The notes beneath the pieces are model-generated. The model was not told the origin of the DNA and did no database searches. It worked only from the letters and a program-made list of their open reading frames with translations. This document shows positions 45,733 to 55,764 of a stretch of 64,000 nt of DNA, piece after piece. Source of the stretch: Streptomyces sp. RPT161 (GTDB taxonomy: Bacteria; Actinomycetota; Actinomycetes; Streptomycetales; Streptomycetaceae). The DNA lies in assembly GCF_027533845.1 (NCBI RefSeq), contig NZ_JAPZVN010000001.1, forward strand, positions 744,001 to 808,000, read 5' to 3'. Within the stretch, counting starts at the first letter, position 1, and each line of letters opens with the position of its first letter. The position numbers and the translations under genes were made by a program.

Positions 45733-46397
45733 TTCGGCATGACCGCCTTGTACCCGGCGGGCACCTGGGCGTCCGGCCGCCGCAGGTACAGCGGCAGCGG
45801 AGGCAGGAAGTCCGCGCCGCTCGCCAGCCGTTCGGCGGCCAGCGCGGCCAGCGCCGCGGCCGACTGGTTCTGCGGGGCGTGCGCACGGGCACCGGTGAAG
45901 ACCTGCGGGTAGAGCACGGCGCCCGCGCCGACCGCCGGGAGCCCCGCCACCTCGTCGGCGATGTCCGCCGGGCGGTCCACCGCCGGGTCGCTGGTACGGG
46001 TACGGGGGTCGGTGTACCGCGCCCAGTACACCTCCTTGCGGCGGGCGTCGGTCGCCACGACGAACGGCCCGTCCAGGTCGCCCATCCGCCCGGCGGCGTA
46101 CGCGATGCCGTCGAGCGTGCAGACGCCGTACACGGGGATGCCCAGCGCGTCGCCGAAGGCGGCGGCGGTCACCAGGCCGACCCGCAGTCCGGTGTACGGG
46201 CCGGGGCCCACGCCGACCACGATGCCGGTCACCGCGTCCAGCTTGATGCCCGCCTCGCTCAGCACCGTGTCCACCGCGGGGAGCAGCAACTCGCCGTGGC
46301 GGCGGGCGTCGACCTGGGTCGACTCGGCGCGCACGGCGGTGCCGTCGTGGACGGCGGCGGTGATGGCGGGGGTGGCGGTGTCGAAGGCGAGTAGCAC
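45729..46397 (-). CDS. tsaB: tRNA t6A37 synthesis scaffold TsaB
   Basis: A 222-aa ASKHA-fold protein that dimerises with TsaD in the t6A complex. The N-terminus LLAFDTATPAITAAVHDG, GVGPGPYTGLRVGLVTA (about 67-83) and the VATDARRKEVYWARY segment are typical. Unlike TsaD it lacks metal histidines. GTG 46397 is chosen because the family start follows directly; the frame is open to 46568 but lies in promoter DNA. First gene of the tsaB-rimI-tsaD run; divergent from a secreted protein gene. Confidence 0.95.
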   Translation of the reverse strand: MLLAFDTATPAITAAVHDGTAVRAESTQVDARRHGELLLPAVDTVLSEAGIKLDAVTGIVVGVGPGPYTGLRVGLVTAAAFGDALGIPVYGVCTLDGIAYAAGRMGDLDGPFVVATDARRKEVYWARYTDPRTRTSDPAVDRPADIADEVAGLPAVGAGAVLYPQVFTGARAHAPQNQSAAALAALAAERLASGADFLPPLPLYLRRPDAQVPAGYKAVMPK

Positions 46398-46561
46398 GGT
46401 AGACAGCCTACGGCGCGTTTCGGGGGTCTTAATTTGGGTTCCGGCGCACTGTGGCCGGCGGTGGGGGAATTCCCACCCGCACGCGCGCAGCCGCGAACAG
46501 GTGCCCGGGTGGGAAAAACCCGAACGCCAACGGGTCAGTGACCCGGTGCTAACGTCTCCCC

Positions 46562-47122
46562 ATGGCAAGGATTGCCTCCGGCACGATCGTCACCGGCCTC
46601 ACCGCCGCCGCGCTAGCGGCCATCGGCGTACTCGCCTGGCAGGCGTCCGCCGCGCCCGACCACACCGGCCGGTCGCACACCGCGCCCAGCGCCTCCGCCC
46701 GTCCGAGCACGGCTCCTTCGACGGCGCCCTCCCCCGAGCCGATCGCGCTGCCCCCCGCCTCCGGGCACGGCAAGCGCATCGTGTACTCCCTGGCGCAGCG
46801 CCGGGTGTGGCTGGTGTCCGCCGACGACCAGGTGGAGCGCGGCTTCACGGTCACTCCCGGCTCGGTCTCCCCGAACCCGGGCACGTACACGGTGACCTCC
46901 CGCTCCGAGCGGGTCACCGGCACGGACGGGGTGCCGATCGAGCATGTGGTGCGGTTCGCCGTGGTGCGGGGTACGACGATCGGCTTCTCCGCCGCGGTGG
47001 ACGGCTCCGCGCCGTCCCCGCAGACCGCCAAGAAGACCGGCGGGGTGCGGGAGAAGGCCGCGGACGGCACCGCGATGTGGCAGTTCGCGCTGATCGGCGC
47101 GAAGGTGATCGTCGTCCCCTGA
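46562..47122 (+). CDS. Secreted L,D-transpeptidase-like protein without catalytic motif
   Basis: A 186-aa exported protein. An N-terminal signal or anchor helix (GTIVTGLTAAALAAIGVLAW) is followed by a Ser/Pro/Thr-rich linker (about 32-62) and a beta-rich domain starting KRIVYSLAQRRVWLVSADD and continuing GFTVTPGSVSPNPGTYTVTSRS. This opening is that of the YkuD L,D-transpeptidase fold. The HGxx and SxGCxR catalytic motifs are absent; the domain ends in GTAMWQFALIGAKVIVVP. It is probably a non-catalytic relative with an unknown envelope role. Divergent from tsaB. Confidence 0.72.
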   Translation: MARIASGTIVTGLTAAALAAIGVLAWQASAAPDHTGRSHTAPSASARPSTAPSTAPSPEPIALPPASGHGKRIVYSLAQRRVWLVSADDQVERGFTVTPGSVSPNPGTYTVTSRSERVTGTDGVPIEHVVRFAVVRGTTIGFSAAVDGSAPSPQTAKKTGGVREKAADGTAMWQFALIGAKVIVVP

Positions 47123-47144
47123 GTCCCCCGGGCGCTGCGCCGGA

Positions 47145-47324
47145 CTAGGCGGCGTCCTGGTCCCGCTCGGCGTCCTCGGGGTCGTCCTCCGGCGCCCGGG
47201 GCGGGGTGCAGACCGCCTGCGCGGCGGCGCTCGCGGCCAGCAGCGCACTCATCGGCGGCATCGGTGTCTCGTCCCGGTAATCACGCGATTCCGGGGAAAC
47301 CTCTGCACGACCGTCGGCCGACAT
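47145..47324 (-). CDS. 59-aa small protein downstream of a candidate iron box
   Basis: A short gene from ATG 47324 to TAG 47145-47147, with GGGAGG nine bases before the ATG. The product has an acidic, hydrophilic N-terminus, a helical Met/Ala core (PMPPMSALLAASAAAQAV), one Cys and an acidic tail (PEDDPEDAERDQDAA). It is predicted soluble. I believe similar short proteins occur in Streptomyces, but no function is known. Just upstream (47346-47361) is a TTAGGC/GCCTAA palindrome resembling a DmdR/IdeR iron box. It lies between tsaE and the converging secreted protein gene. Confidence 0.7.
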   Translation of the reverse strand: MSADGRAEVSPESRDYRDETPMPPMSALLAASAAAQAVCTPPRAPEDDPEDAERDQDAA

Positions 47325-47345
47325 GTCGCCTCCCGGGCCAGAACT

Positions 47346-47361
47346 TAGGCAGGCCTAACCA
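47346..47361. promoter_or_regulatory. Iron-box-like palindrome (DmdR/IdeR type)
   Basis: TTAGGCAGGCCTAACC contains a perfect TTAGGC-AG-GCCTAA inverted repeat. Aligned to the 19-bp actinobacterial iron-box consensus it keeps TTAGG and CTAACC, matching at about 13 positions. It is 22 bases upstream of the 59-aa gene's start codon on the - strand. Confidence 0.45.
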
Positions 47362-47476
47362 ACCTCTGACCTCAAGCACACCATGCCCGGCGGCCCCCGC
47401 GCAACATCTTCCCGACGTCCTGTCGGAATACTGTCGCGAAAGACCGCGGGTACGGACAGCGGTGGGAAGGCGCCGG

Positions 47477-47980
47477 TTAGCCGAGCTCCGTCAGCGGAGC
47501 GTCCGTCCAGCGCTCCCCCACCCCGGTGATCACGACCTCCCGCACATCGTGCGCCTCGTCGCCGGTACCGCGGTGGATGGCGACGTGCAGCCGGTCCTCG
47601 GACAGGTCCTCGACCTTGCCCTCGCCCCACTCCACGACGACCACCGACTCCGTCAGCGACACATCGAGGTCGAGGTCCTCCATCTCGTCCAGCCCGCCGC
47701 CCAGCCGGTACGCGTCCACATGGACCAGCGCCGGGCCTCCGGTCAGCGAGGGGTGGACCCGTGCGATCACGAACGTCGGTGAGGTGACCGCGCCCCGCAC
47801 GCCGAGTCCCTCACCCAGGCCGCGGGTCAGCGTGGTCTTCCCTGCGCCCAGCTCGCCGCTGAGCAGCACCAGATCACCCGGCCGAAGCAGCGCGGCCAGC
47901 CGACGGCCCAGCTCCCGCATGCGGTCGGCGGTCTCCACGGTGATCCGCGCCCGTACGTCCAAGTCCTGCGTCGTACCCAT
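47477..47980 (-). CDS. tsaE: tRNA t6A37 synthesis ATPase TsaE
   Basis: A 167-aa P-loop ATPase that drives the t6A-synthesis cycle of the TsaBD complex. Walker A is SGELGAGKTTLTRGLG (about residues 41-56), the switch segment is VTSPTFVIARVH, and the family motif VHVDAYRLGG and EWGEGKVED follow. It lies 40 bases downstream of the hydrolase gene and belongs to the alr-hydrolase-tsaE run, separate from tsaB-rimI-tsaD but in the same neighbourhood and orientation. Confidence 0.95.
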   Translation of the reverse strand: MGTTQDLDVRARITVETADRMRELGRRLAALLRPGDLVLLSGELGAGKTTLTRGLGEGLGVRGAVTSPTFVIARVHPSLTGGPALVHVDAYRLGGGLDEMEDLDLDVSLTESVVVVEWGEGKVEDLSEDRLHVAIHRGTGDEAHDVREVVITGVGERWTDAPLTELG

Positions 47981-48020
47981 GGGTGTCGATGCTACGCAAG
48001 ACCGGAGGCCCGCGGCGCCG

Positions 48021-49232
48021 CTACGCCCGAGCGGCCTGCGTCACCTCATGGCCGGAGGCCAGCTCGCGCACCGCGTCCGGCAGCGGCGCCCGTACCGCGT
48101 CCGCGGCGCGCGCCAGCAGCGCGGCGAGATGGGCGTTGACCACCTCCGGGTGCTCCAGCATCACCAGGTGACCCGCGGCGGGAACGATGACGAGTTCGGC
48201 GCTCGGCAGCCGCTCGGCGATCGCCGCACTGTGGTCGCTGGGCGTCAGCAGGTCCTTGTCGCCCGCCATCACCAGCGCCGGACGGCCGTCCAGGACGACC
48301 AGCGACTCCGCCTTCTCGTGCTCGGTGAACGCCGGATAGAACTCGGCGACCACGTCGATGGGCGTTGACTCGATCATGCGCTCGGCGAGCCGGGCGACCG
48401 CCGGGTCGACTTCCGAGCCGAACGAGTAGCGCTTGACGATCCCGGCGAACAGGTCGGCGGTGGCCCGCCTGCCGCGCTCGACCAGCGTCGCCTGGCTGCC
48501 CAGCGCCCTCAGCACGCTCGGCGCCAGCACACGGAACGCCCGGGCGCCCATCGCGGGCAGTCCCAGCGACACCGCCGACAGCTTGCCCGCCGACGTGCCC
48601 ACGAAGAACACGCCCGCGACGCGCTCCCGCACCAGTTCCGGGAACTGCGCGGCGAACGCCATCACCGTCATGCCGCCCATCGAGTGCCCGGCCAGCACCA
48701 GCGGCCCCTCGGGCGCGGCGGCGTCGATCACCGCCTTGAGATCACGGCCGAGCTGGTCGATGGTGGCGGGCTCGCCGTCCCGCTGGGCGTGGCCGCGCGC
48801 GGAGCGGCCGTGGCTGCGCTGGTCCCAGTAGACCGCCCGGACCTTGCCGCGCAGCGCCAGCCGCTGGAAGTGCCAGGCGTCCTGGCTCAGGCAGTAGCCG
48901 TGGCTGAAGACGACGGTCAGCGGCGCGGTCCCGTTGCGGCGGAACAGGCCCGGCCGCCCGCGCCCGTCCGGCTCGGGCTCCTCGACCTCGTAGCGCAGCG
49001 CGGTGCCGTCCTCGGCGTACGCCACGCCCGGAGTGCCGCGCAGCGTGCCGAACGGGCCGGTGGCGTCCAGCGCCAGGCGCGCCTTGCTGCGTATGGCACG
49101 GCCCACGGTCATCCGCTCTATGGCGACGCCCGCGGCGGCGCCCGCCGCGAGCACCCCGATCGCCGCGCCGACCAGCCCGGCGGACCTGCCCGCGGACTTC
49201 AGCCCACCACCACTGCCACTGCTGTCAGTCAT
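48021..49232 (-). CDS. Membrane-anchored alpha/beta hydrolase
   Basis: A 403-aa protein. A hydrophobic N-terminal segment (AGLVGAAIGVLAAGAAAGVAI, about residues 18-38) probably anchors it. The hydrolase fold has oxyanion motif VVFSHGYCLSQDAWHF, nucleophile elbow AGHSMGGM (Ser), Asp in VMAGDKDLLTPSDH and His in PAAGHLVMLEHPE. Substrates of this common Streptomyces group are unknown. It begins six bases after the alr stop and is followed by tsaE, so it is co-transcribed with alanine racemase. Confidence 0.9.
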   Translation of the reverse strand: MTDSSGSGGGLKSAGRSAGLVGAAIGVLAAGAAAGVAIERMTVGRAIRSKARLALDATGPFGTLRGTPGVAYAEDGTALRYEVEEPEPDGRGRPGLFRRNGTAPLTVVFSHGYCLSQDAWHFQRLALRGKVRAVYWDQRSHGRSARGHAQRDGEPATIDQLGRDLKAVIDAAAPEGPLVLAGHSMGGMTVMAFAAQFPELVRERVAGVFFVGTSAGKLSAVSLGLPAMGARAFRVLAPSVLRALGSQATLVERGRRATADLFAGIVKRYSFGSEVDPAVARLAERMIESTPIDVVAEFYPAFTEHEKAESLVVLDGRPALVMAGDKDLLTPSDHSAAIAERLPSAELVIVPAAGHLVMLEHPEVVNAHLAALLARAADAVRAPLPDAVRELASGHEVTQAARA

Positions 49233-49238
49233 CGTGGA

Positions 49239-50450
49239 TCAGATACCCCCCGTGACGGCCTGGCTCCCACTTCCGTCGTCATCCGTGTGCAGATGGACCC
49301 GCGGCACCCGCGCGCCGATCCGGGTGACGATCTCGTACGCGATGGTGCCGCACGCCCGCGCCCAGTCCTCGACCGTCGGCTCGCCCTGGTCGCCCGGCCC
49401 GAACAGCACCGCCGGATCGCCCACCTGGGCGCTGTCGCCGCCGAGGTCCACCACGAACTGGTCCATGGCGACCCGCCCGGCCACCGTGCGCCACTTGCCC
49501 GCGACCAGCACCGGACCGGTGTTGGAGGCGTGCCGCGGAATGCCGTCCGCGTAACCGGCCGGAACCAGCGCCAAGGTGGTCTCCCCCGGCGTGGTGTACA
49601 GGTGGCCGTAGCTGACGCCGTGGTCGCCCGGCACCCGCTTGACCTGGGCCAGCCGGGCCCGCAGCGTCATCACCGGACGCAGCCCGAAGTCCGCCGGCGC
49701 GCCGACCTGCGGCACCGGCGAGACGCCGTACATCGCGATACCGGTGCGCACCAGGTCGAAGTGCGTCTCCGGAAGGGTCAGCGTGGCGGGCGAGTTGGCG
49801 ATGTGCCGCACCTCGGGCTCCAGGCCCGCCGCCCGCGCGGCCTCCAACGCCTCATGGAAGACGGAGAGTTGGGCGGCGATCGACGGGTGGCCCGGCTCGT
49901 CCGCGCAGGCGAAGTGCGACCAGATGCCGGTGACCTTGGCCAGCCCGGCGGCTTCCGCGGCGCGGGCGGCGGCCACCAACTCCGGCCAGTCCGCGGGCTG
50001 GCAGCCGTTGCGGCCCAGGCCGGTGTCCGACTTCAGCTGGATACGTGCCGGGCGCCCGGCGGCGCGGGCGGCGGCGGTCGCCTCGCGCAGCGCCCACATG
50101 CCGCTGACCGACACGTCGACATCCGCCTCGATCGCCTCCCGCCACGGCCCGCCCGGGGTCCACAGCCAGCACAGCATCCGGCCGTCCACCCCGGCGGCGC
50201 GCAGGTCCAGCGCCTCCTGCGGGGTGGCGGTGCCGATCCAGGACGCACCGGCCGCGCGGGCCGCCCGGGCACAGGCCAACGCGCCGTGCCCGTATCCGTC
50301 GGCCTTCACCACGGCCATCAGGGCGGCCCCGCCGATACGGGCGCGCAGCGCCGCCACATTGGCCCGCAGCGCGGCGAGGTCGACCTCGGCCCACACCCGC
50401 AGGGCCGTGCCGGGGGCCGAGTGCTCGTCCTCATCAAGTGCAGCGTTCAT
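49239..50450 (-). CDS. alr: Alanine racemase
   Basis: A 403-aa PLP enzyme that interconverts L- and D-alanine for peptidoglycan. The Schiff-base Lys is in MAVVKADGYGHGA (about residues 45-57), the TIM-barrel HIANSPATL and the catalytic Tyr region follow, with substrate-site GDHGVSYGHLYTTPGE and the C-terminal VAMDQFVVDLGG strand. ATG 50450 fits the family start; the open frame further upstream is not needed. First gene of the alr-hydrolase-tsaE run and close to the L,D-transpeptidase gene. Confidence 0.96.
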   Translation of the reverse strand: MNAALDEDEHSAPGTALRVWAEVDLAALRANVAALRARIGGAALMAVVKADGYGHGALACARAARAAGASWIGTATPQEALDLRAAGVDGRMLCWLWTPGGPWREAIEADVDVSVSGMWALREATAAARAAGRPARIQLKSDTGLGRNGCQPADWPELVAAARAAEAAGLAKVTGIWSHFACADEPGHPSIAAQLSVFHEALEAARAAGLEPEVRHIANSPATLTLPETHFDLVRTGIAMYGVSPVPQVGAPADFGLRPVMTLRARLAQVKRVPGDHGVSYGHLYTTPGETTLALVPAGYADGIPRHASNTGPVLVAGKWRTVAGRVAMDQFVVDLGGDSAQVGDPAVLFGPGDQGEPTVEDWARACGTIAYEIVTRIGARVPRVHLHTDDDGSGSQAVTGGI

Positions 50451-50541
50451 CCCCGTCAGTGTCTCAGGCGGGGCGCCGCTCGTGCCTATGGCATTCGCCT
50501 CACGCCCGGGCGGGAACCGTTCGGGGGCGGCGCGACGGTGG

Positions 50542-51492
50542 CTAGTCGTCGTCATTGTTCATTTGCCTGACCCCCCAGACATAGACCCGGTCGCCCTGCT
50601 GGAGGATGTCCCACGCCTCCTGCGCGTCCCGCATCCGCAGGTTCACACAGCCGTACGAGCCGTCCGGGCCGTAGACGTCGCCGATGATCCCGTGCAGCGC
50701 CTGGCCGCCGGAGAAGAACTGGGCGAAGGGCATCGGGGTGTGGTAGATCGTCGACACGTGGTCGCGGTGCCGCCAGTAGATGCTGTGCATGCCGTTGCGG
50801 GTGCGGTAGCCGGGCAGGCCGGTGCGCACCGGGACCGGGCCGAAGACGATCTCGTCGCCGTTCTGGATCCACAGCTCCTGGTTGTCCTGGTCCACACAGG
50901 CGATCCGGAACGGGCCGGTCGGGCAGGCCCAGCGCGCGCTCGACTTGATCAGCGCCTTCCGGTCCATCGCCCGGGTGCGCACCGAGTCGCGCATCATGCC
51001 CCAGGTGACCGGACCGGCGAAGCCGATCGCCGGACGGATGCCGTGCGCCCGCTGGTAGCCGCGGATCGCCCGGCAGGTGGCCCGGCTCTGCCGGTTGCGC
51101 ACCAGCAGGCGCAGGAAGCGGGTGATCTGCCGCTGGTACGGCCCGGCGTGCGGCGAGCAGTACCGCCGCGCCCCCTTGGCCCGCACCACGGCCGCGTCCT
51201 CGCGCGGCACGTACTCGGTGAGCCGGGCCGCCCGGATCTGCGCGGCGGTCAGCGCCGGCCGACGGTGCCGGGCGGGGGTGCGGCCGTACACGATCCGCTG
51301 CGTGTACGTCTCGTCCGGCGTCACCGCCACCCCGCGCGGCAGCGGTACGCCCGGCACCAGCCGGTACAGCGGCACCCGCGGGTCTCCTGATCTGCCGCCC
51401 GCCGCGGCGGTGCCGCCGCCGAGCAGCAGGGGCAGCACCGTGACCGCCGTCAGCAGCCCCGCCCAGACTCGCAACCTCACCACACCAGCCAT
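50542..51492 (-). CDS. Secreted L,D-transpeptidase (YkuD domain)
   Basis: A 316-aa exported enzyme. A signal peptide (VWAGLLTAVTVLPLLLGG, ending near AAAGG) precedes an Arg-rich region, a degenerate peptidoglycan-binding segment (about residues 150-180; AIRGYQRAHGIRPAIGF) and a C-terminal YkuD domain with the catalytic HGIIGDVYGP and SYGCVNLR motifs, the Cys being the nucleophile. Such enzymes form 3-3 crosslinks between meso- or LL-diaminopimelate side chains. ATG 51492 is followed immediately by the signal. Divergent from glmS. Confidence 0.92.
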   Translation of the reverse strand: MAGVVRLRVWAGLLTAVTVLPLLLGGGTAAAGGRSGDPRVPLYRLVPGVPLPRGVAVTPDETYTQRIVYGRTPARHRRPALTAAQIRAARLTEYVPREDAAVVRAKGARRYCSPHAGPYQRQITRFLRLLVRNRQSRATCRAIRGYQRAHGIRPAIGFAGPVTWGMMRDSVRTRAMDRKALIKSSARWACPTGPFRIACVDQDNQELWIQNGDEIVFGPVPVRTGLPGYRTRNGMHSIYWRHRDHVSTIYHTPMPFAQFFSGGQALHGIIGDVYGPDGSYGCVNLRMRDAQEAWDILQQGDRVYVWGVRQMNNDDD

Positions 51493-51655
51493 CGCACCGG
51501 CCTTTCGTCAGCCGCGGCGGACCCGCCGCGCACCGGAGTAGGACGGCATCAGTCGTACGACAATCGCACTTCACTCCCCGGTACCCTCGCCGTACGCCCC
51601 GGCGTGGTCCACTCGGGTGGCCGACGCCGTCGTCCACCCGCTCACCGGGCCCCCC

Positions 51656-51661
51656 TAAGCT
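51656..51661 (+). promoter_or_regulatory. -10 element of a leaderless glmS transcript
   Basis: TAAGCT ends eight bases before the ATG at 51669, so transcription should start at or one base before the start codon. No Shine-Dalgarno is present (the preceding bases are GACCCCC), and the start is fixed by the obligatory Met-Cys N-terminus of GlmS. Confidence 0.6.
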
Positions 51662-51668
51662 GACCCCC

Positions 51669-53516
<1,848 letters not shown>

Positions 53517-53523
53517 GCGGCCG

Positions 53524-53892
53524 ATGATCATCGGGGTCGGCATCGACGTCGCCGAAATCGCCCGGTTCCAGGCCGCGTTGGAGCGGACGCCGAGCATGGT
53601 GGAGCGGCTGTTCAACGACGAGGAGCTGTACCTGCCGGACGGCGAGCGACGCGGCATCGCGTCGCTCGCCGCCCGGTTCGCCGCGAAGGAGGCGGTGGCG
53701 AAGGCACTCGGCGCGCCGGGCGGCCTGCACTGGCGTGACGCCACCGTGGTGACCGAGGACTCGGGCCGCCCCCGACTCACCGTCACCGGCACGGTGGCGG
53801 CCCGCGCCACGGAACTGGGCGTACGGAGCTGGCACGTCTCGCTGAGCCACGACGCGGGCGTCGCGTCCGCGGTGGTAATCGCAGAAGGCTGA
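53524..53892 (+). CDS. acpS: Holo-[acyl-carrier-protein] synthase
   Basis: A 122-aa phosphopantetheinyl transferase that activates acyl carrier protein with Co[13 protein letters not shown] (about residues 4-15) gives the metal-binding Asp, and [15 protein letters not shown] (about 46-60) the Glu/Lys motif of AcpS. Seven bases separate it from glmS, so they are co-transcribed. It links to fatty acid and type II polyketide synthesis. A large inverted repeat lies in the next intergenic gap. Confidence 0.96.
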   Translation: MIIGVGIDVAEIARFQAALERTPSMVERLFNDEELYLPDGERRGIASLAARFAAKEAVAKALGAPGGLHWRDATVVTEDSGRPRLTVTGTVAARATELGVRSWHVSLSHDAGVASAVVIAEG

Positions 53893-54301
53893 GCACACCG
53901 GGACGTGCCACAGGGGCCGCCGCCCGGACATCCCACCACCCCCCTCCCGCGAGCCGCCGCACTGCCGCCGCCAAGCGGAATGCAAACCCCCAACGCACCC
54001 AAACGGGAAAAGGCCAAAAGGAATCGCACCCCCCGGCCGCCGAATGCCCCCCGACCCGCGAGCGCAGAAAACACCGCGAGGGGCCGGGGGCGGAGGGGTG
54101 GGGGTCCTGGACGCTGACGTGTATTTGCGGGCCGAACTTCCGGCGCACACAACGCTGGGGGCAACCGGCCCGTAAATATACGGTCCAGGACCCCCACCCC
54201 TCCGCCCCCGGCCCCGCCCCACGAACAGACAGCGCGCGAGGTTGCCCATACGATCCCGGTAACGGGTGGGGAGGGTGGGCATCCCCCACGGAAGGAACCG
54301 C
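53893..54301. other. 409-bp gap between acpS and nnr with an unusual structured element
   Basis: The left half (53930-54070) is unusually rich in C- and A-runs and has no coding frame of note. The centre (54080-54215) is the perfect inverted repeat listed separately. The last 60 bases hold the nnr ribosome-binding sequence (GGAAGGAACC) and nothing else recognisable. Confidence 0.7.
54080..54215 (+). repeat. Perfect 33-bp inverted repeat with internal extended stem
   Basis: The outer arms (54080-54112 and 54183-54215) are perfect complements. Inside, 54118-54134 and 54166-54182 form a further 17-position stem, broken on one side by a 5-base bulge (54113-54117). Its two non-Watson-Crick positions (54121/54179 and 54127/54173) are G-U in + strand RNA but A-C in - strand RNA. 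The loop is 31 bases. The left arm has four runs of four or more G (54080-54105), a potential G-quadruplex. This is much longer than ordinary terminators here; function is unknown. Confidence 0.9.
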
Positions 54302-55741
54302 ATGCGGCACGCGCACACCGTAGAGACCGTCCGAGCAGCCGAACGCACCCTCATGTCCCGGCTCCCCCCGGGCACCCTGATGCAGCGCGCCGCCGCCGGC
54401 CTCGCCGCCGCCTGCGGCGCCCTGATGCACGGCGCCTACAGCAGGCGCGTCGTCGTACTGGCCGGATCCGGCGACAACGGCGGCGACGCCCTCTACGCCG
54501 CCGCCCGCCTCGCCCGTCGCGGCGCCGGCGTCACCGCCGTACTGCTCAACCCGGACAAGGCCCACCCCGGCGGCCTGGCCGCACTGCGCCGCGCCGGCGG
54601 CCGAACCCTGGCCCCTGAAGACGCCGCCCCGGCCATCGCCGACGCCCACCTCGTCATGGACGGAATCGTCGGCATCGGCGGCAGGGGCGGGCTGCGCCCG
54701 CAGGCCGCCCAGCTCGCACGCGCCGCACGGGAGTCCCACGCCACCGTCGTCGCCGTCGACCTGCCCAGCGGCATCGACCCGGACACCGGCGAGACCCCGG
54801 GCGAAGCCGTACACGCCGACGCCACCGTCACCTTCGGCACGTACAAGCCCGGCCTGCTCATCGACCCGGCCGCGGAACACGCCGGCGCACTGCGGCTGAT
54901 CGACATCGGCCTCGGCCCGTACCTCCCGGAACCCGCGCTGGAAGCGCTCCAGCACGCCGATGTTGCCGCGCTGCTCCCCTCCCCCAGCGGCGAGAGCGAC
55001 AAGTACCGGCGCGGCGTGGTCGGCGTGGTCGCCGGTTCCGAGCGCTACCCGGGCGCGGCGGTACTCGCGGTGAGCGGCGCGCTGCGCGGCGGCGCGGGCG
55101 CGGTGCGGTACGTGGGGCCCGGCGCGGCGGCGGTCATCGCACGCTACCCGGAGACGCTGGTGTCCTCCGGTCCGCCGTCGAAGGCGGGCCGGGTGCAGGC
55201 CTGGGTGGTCGGACCGGGCCTCGGCGACGACCGGGCGGCCCGGCAGGCGGTGACCGAGGTGCTCGGCTCCGACGTGCCCGTGCTGGTGGACGCGGACGGG
55301 CTGCGGCTGGCCGACCGCGACCAGATCCGCCGCCGTACCGCCGCCACCGTGCTCACCCCGCACGCCGGTGAGGCGGCGGCCCTGCTCTCCGTCGACCGCG
55401 CCGACGTGGAGGCGGCCCGCCTGGCACACGTGAAGCGGCTCGCCGAGTCGTACGACGCGACAGTGCTGCTCAAGGGCTCGACCACCCTCGTCGCCGGCCA
55501 GGGCCGCCCGGTGCGGGTGAACCCCACCGGAACCGCCTGGCTGTCCACCGCGGGCAGCGGCGACGTGCTGTCCGGGCTGACCGGCTCGCTGCTGGCCGCG
55601 GGCCTGGCCGCGGGCGACGCGGCGTCCGTCGGCGCCTATCTCCACGGCCTGGCCGGCCGAGAGGCCCCCGTGCCGTTCGGCGCCCACGAACTCGCCGACC
55701 GCATCCCGCAGGTGTGGCGGTCCGTGCACCCCCGAACATGA
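54302..55741 (+). CDS. nnr: Bifunctional NAD(P)H-hydrate epimerase/dehydratase
   Basis: A 479-aa fusion that repairs damaged (hydrated) NADH and NADPH. The N-terminal epimerase domain (about 1-210) has [17 protein letters not shown] and [16 protein letters not shown]. The C-terminal ADP/ATP-dependent dehydratase domain (about 225-475) has [23 protein letters not shown] and the [17 protein letters not shown] motif. ATG 54302 has GGAAGGAACC ahead. The next gene, coaA, begins 23 bases later, so the two are probably read together. Confidence 0.95.
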   Translation: MRHAHTVETVRAAERTLMSRLPPGTLMQRAAAGLAAACGALMHGAYSRRVVVLAGSGDNGGDALYAAARLARRGAGVTAVLLNPDKAHPGGLAALRRAGGRTLAPEDAAPAIADAHLVMDGIVGIGGRGGLRPQAAQLARAARESHATVVAVDLPSGIDPDTGETPGEAVHADATVTFGTYKPGLLIDPAAEHAGALRLIDIGLGPYLPEPALEALQHADVAALLPSPSGESDKYRRGVVGVVAGSERYPGAAVLAVSGALRGGAGAVRYVGPGAAAVIARYPETLVSSGPPSKAGRVQAWVVGPGLGDDRAARQAVTEVLGSDVPVLVDADGLRLADRDQIRRRTAATVLTPHAGEAAALLSVDRADVEAARLAHVKRLAESYDATVLLKGSTTLVAGQGRPVRVNPTGTAWLSTAGSGDVLSGLTGSLLAAGLAAGDAASVGAYLHGLAGREAPVPFGAHELADRIPQVWRSVHPRT

Positions 55742-55764
55742 ACGCCGCATTACGCGGTCGCACA

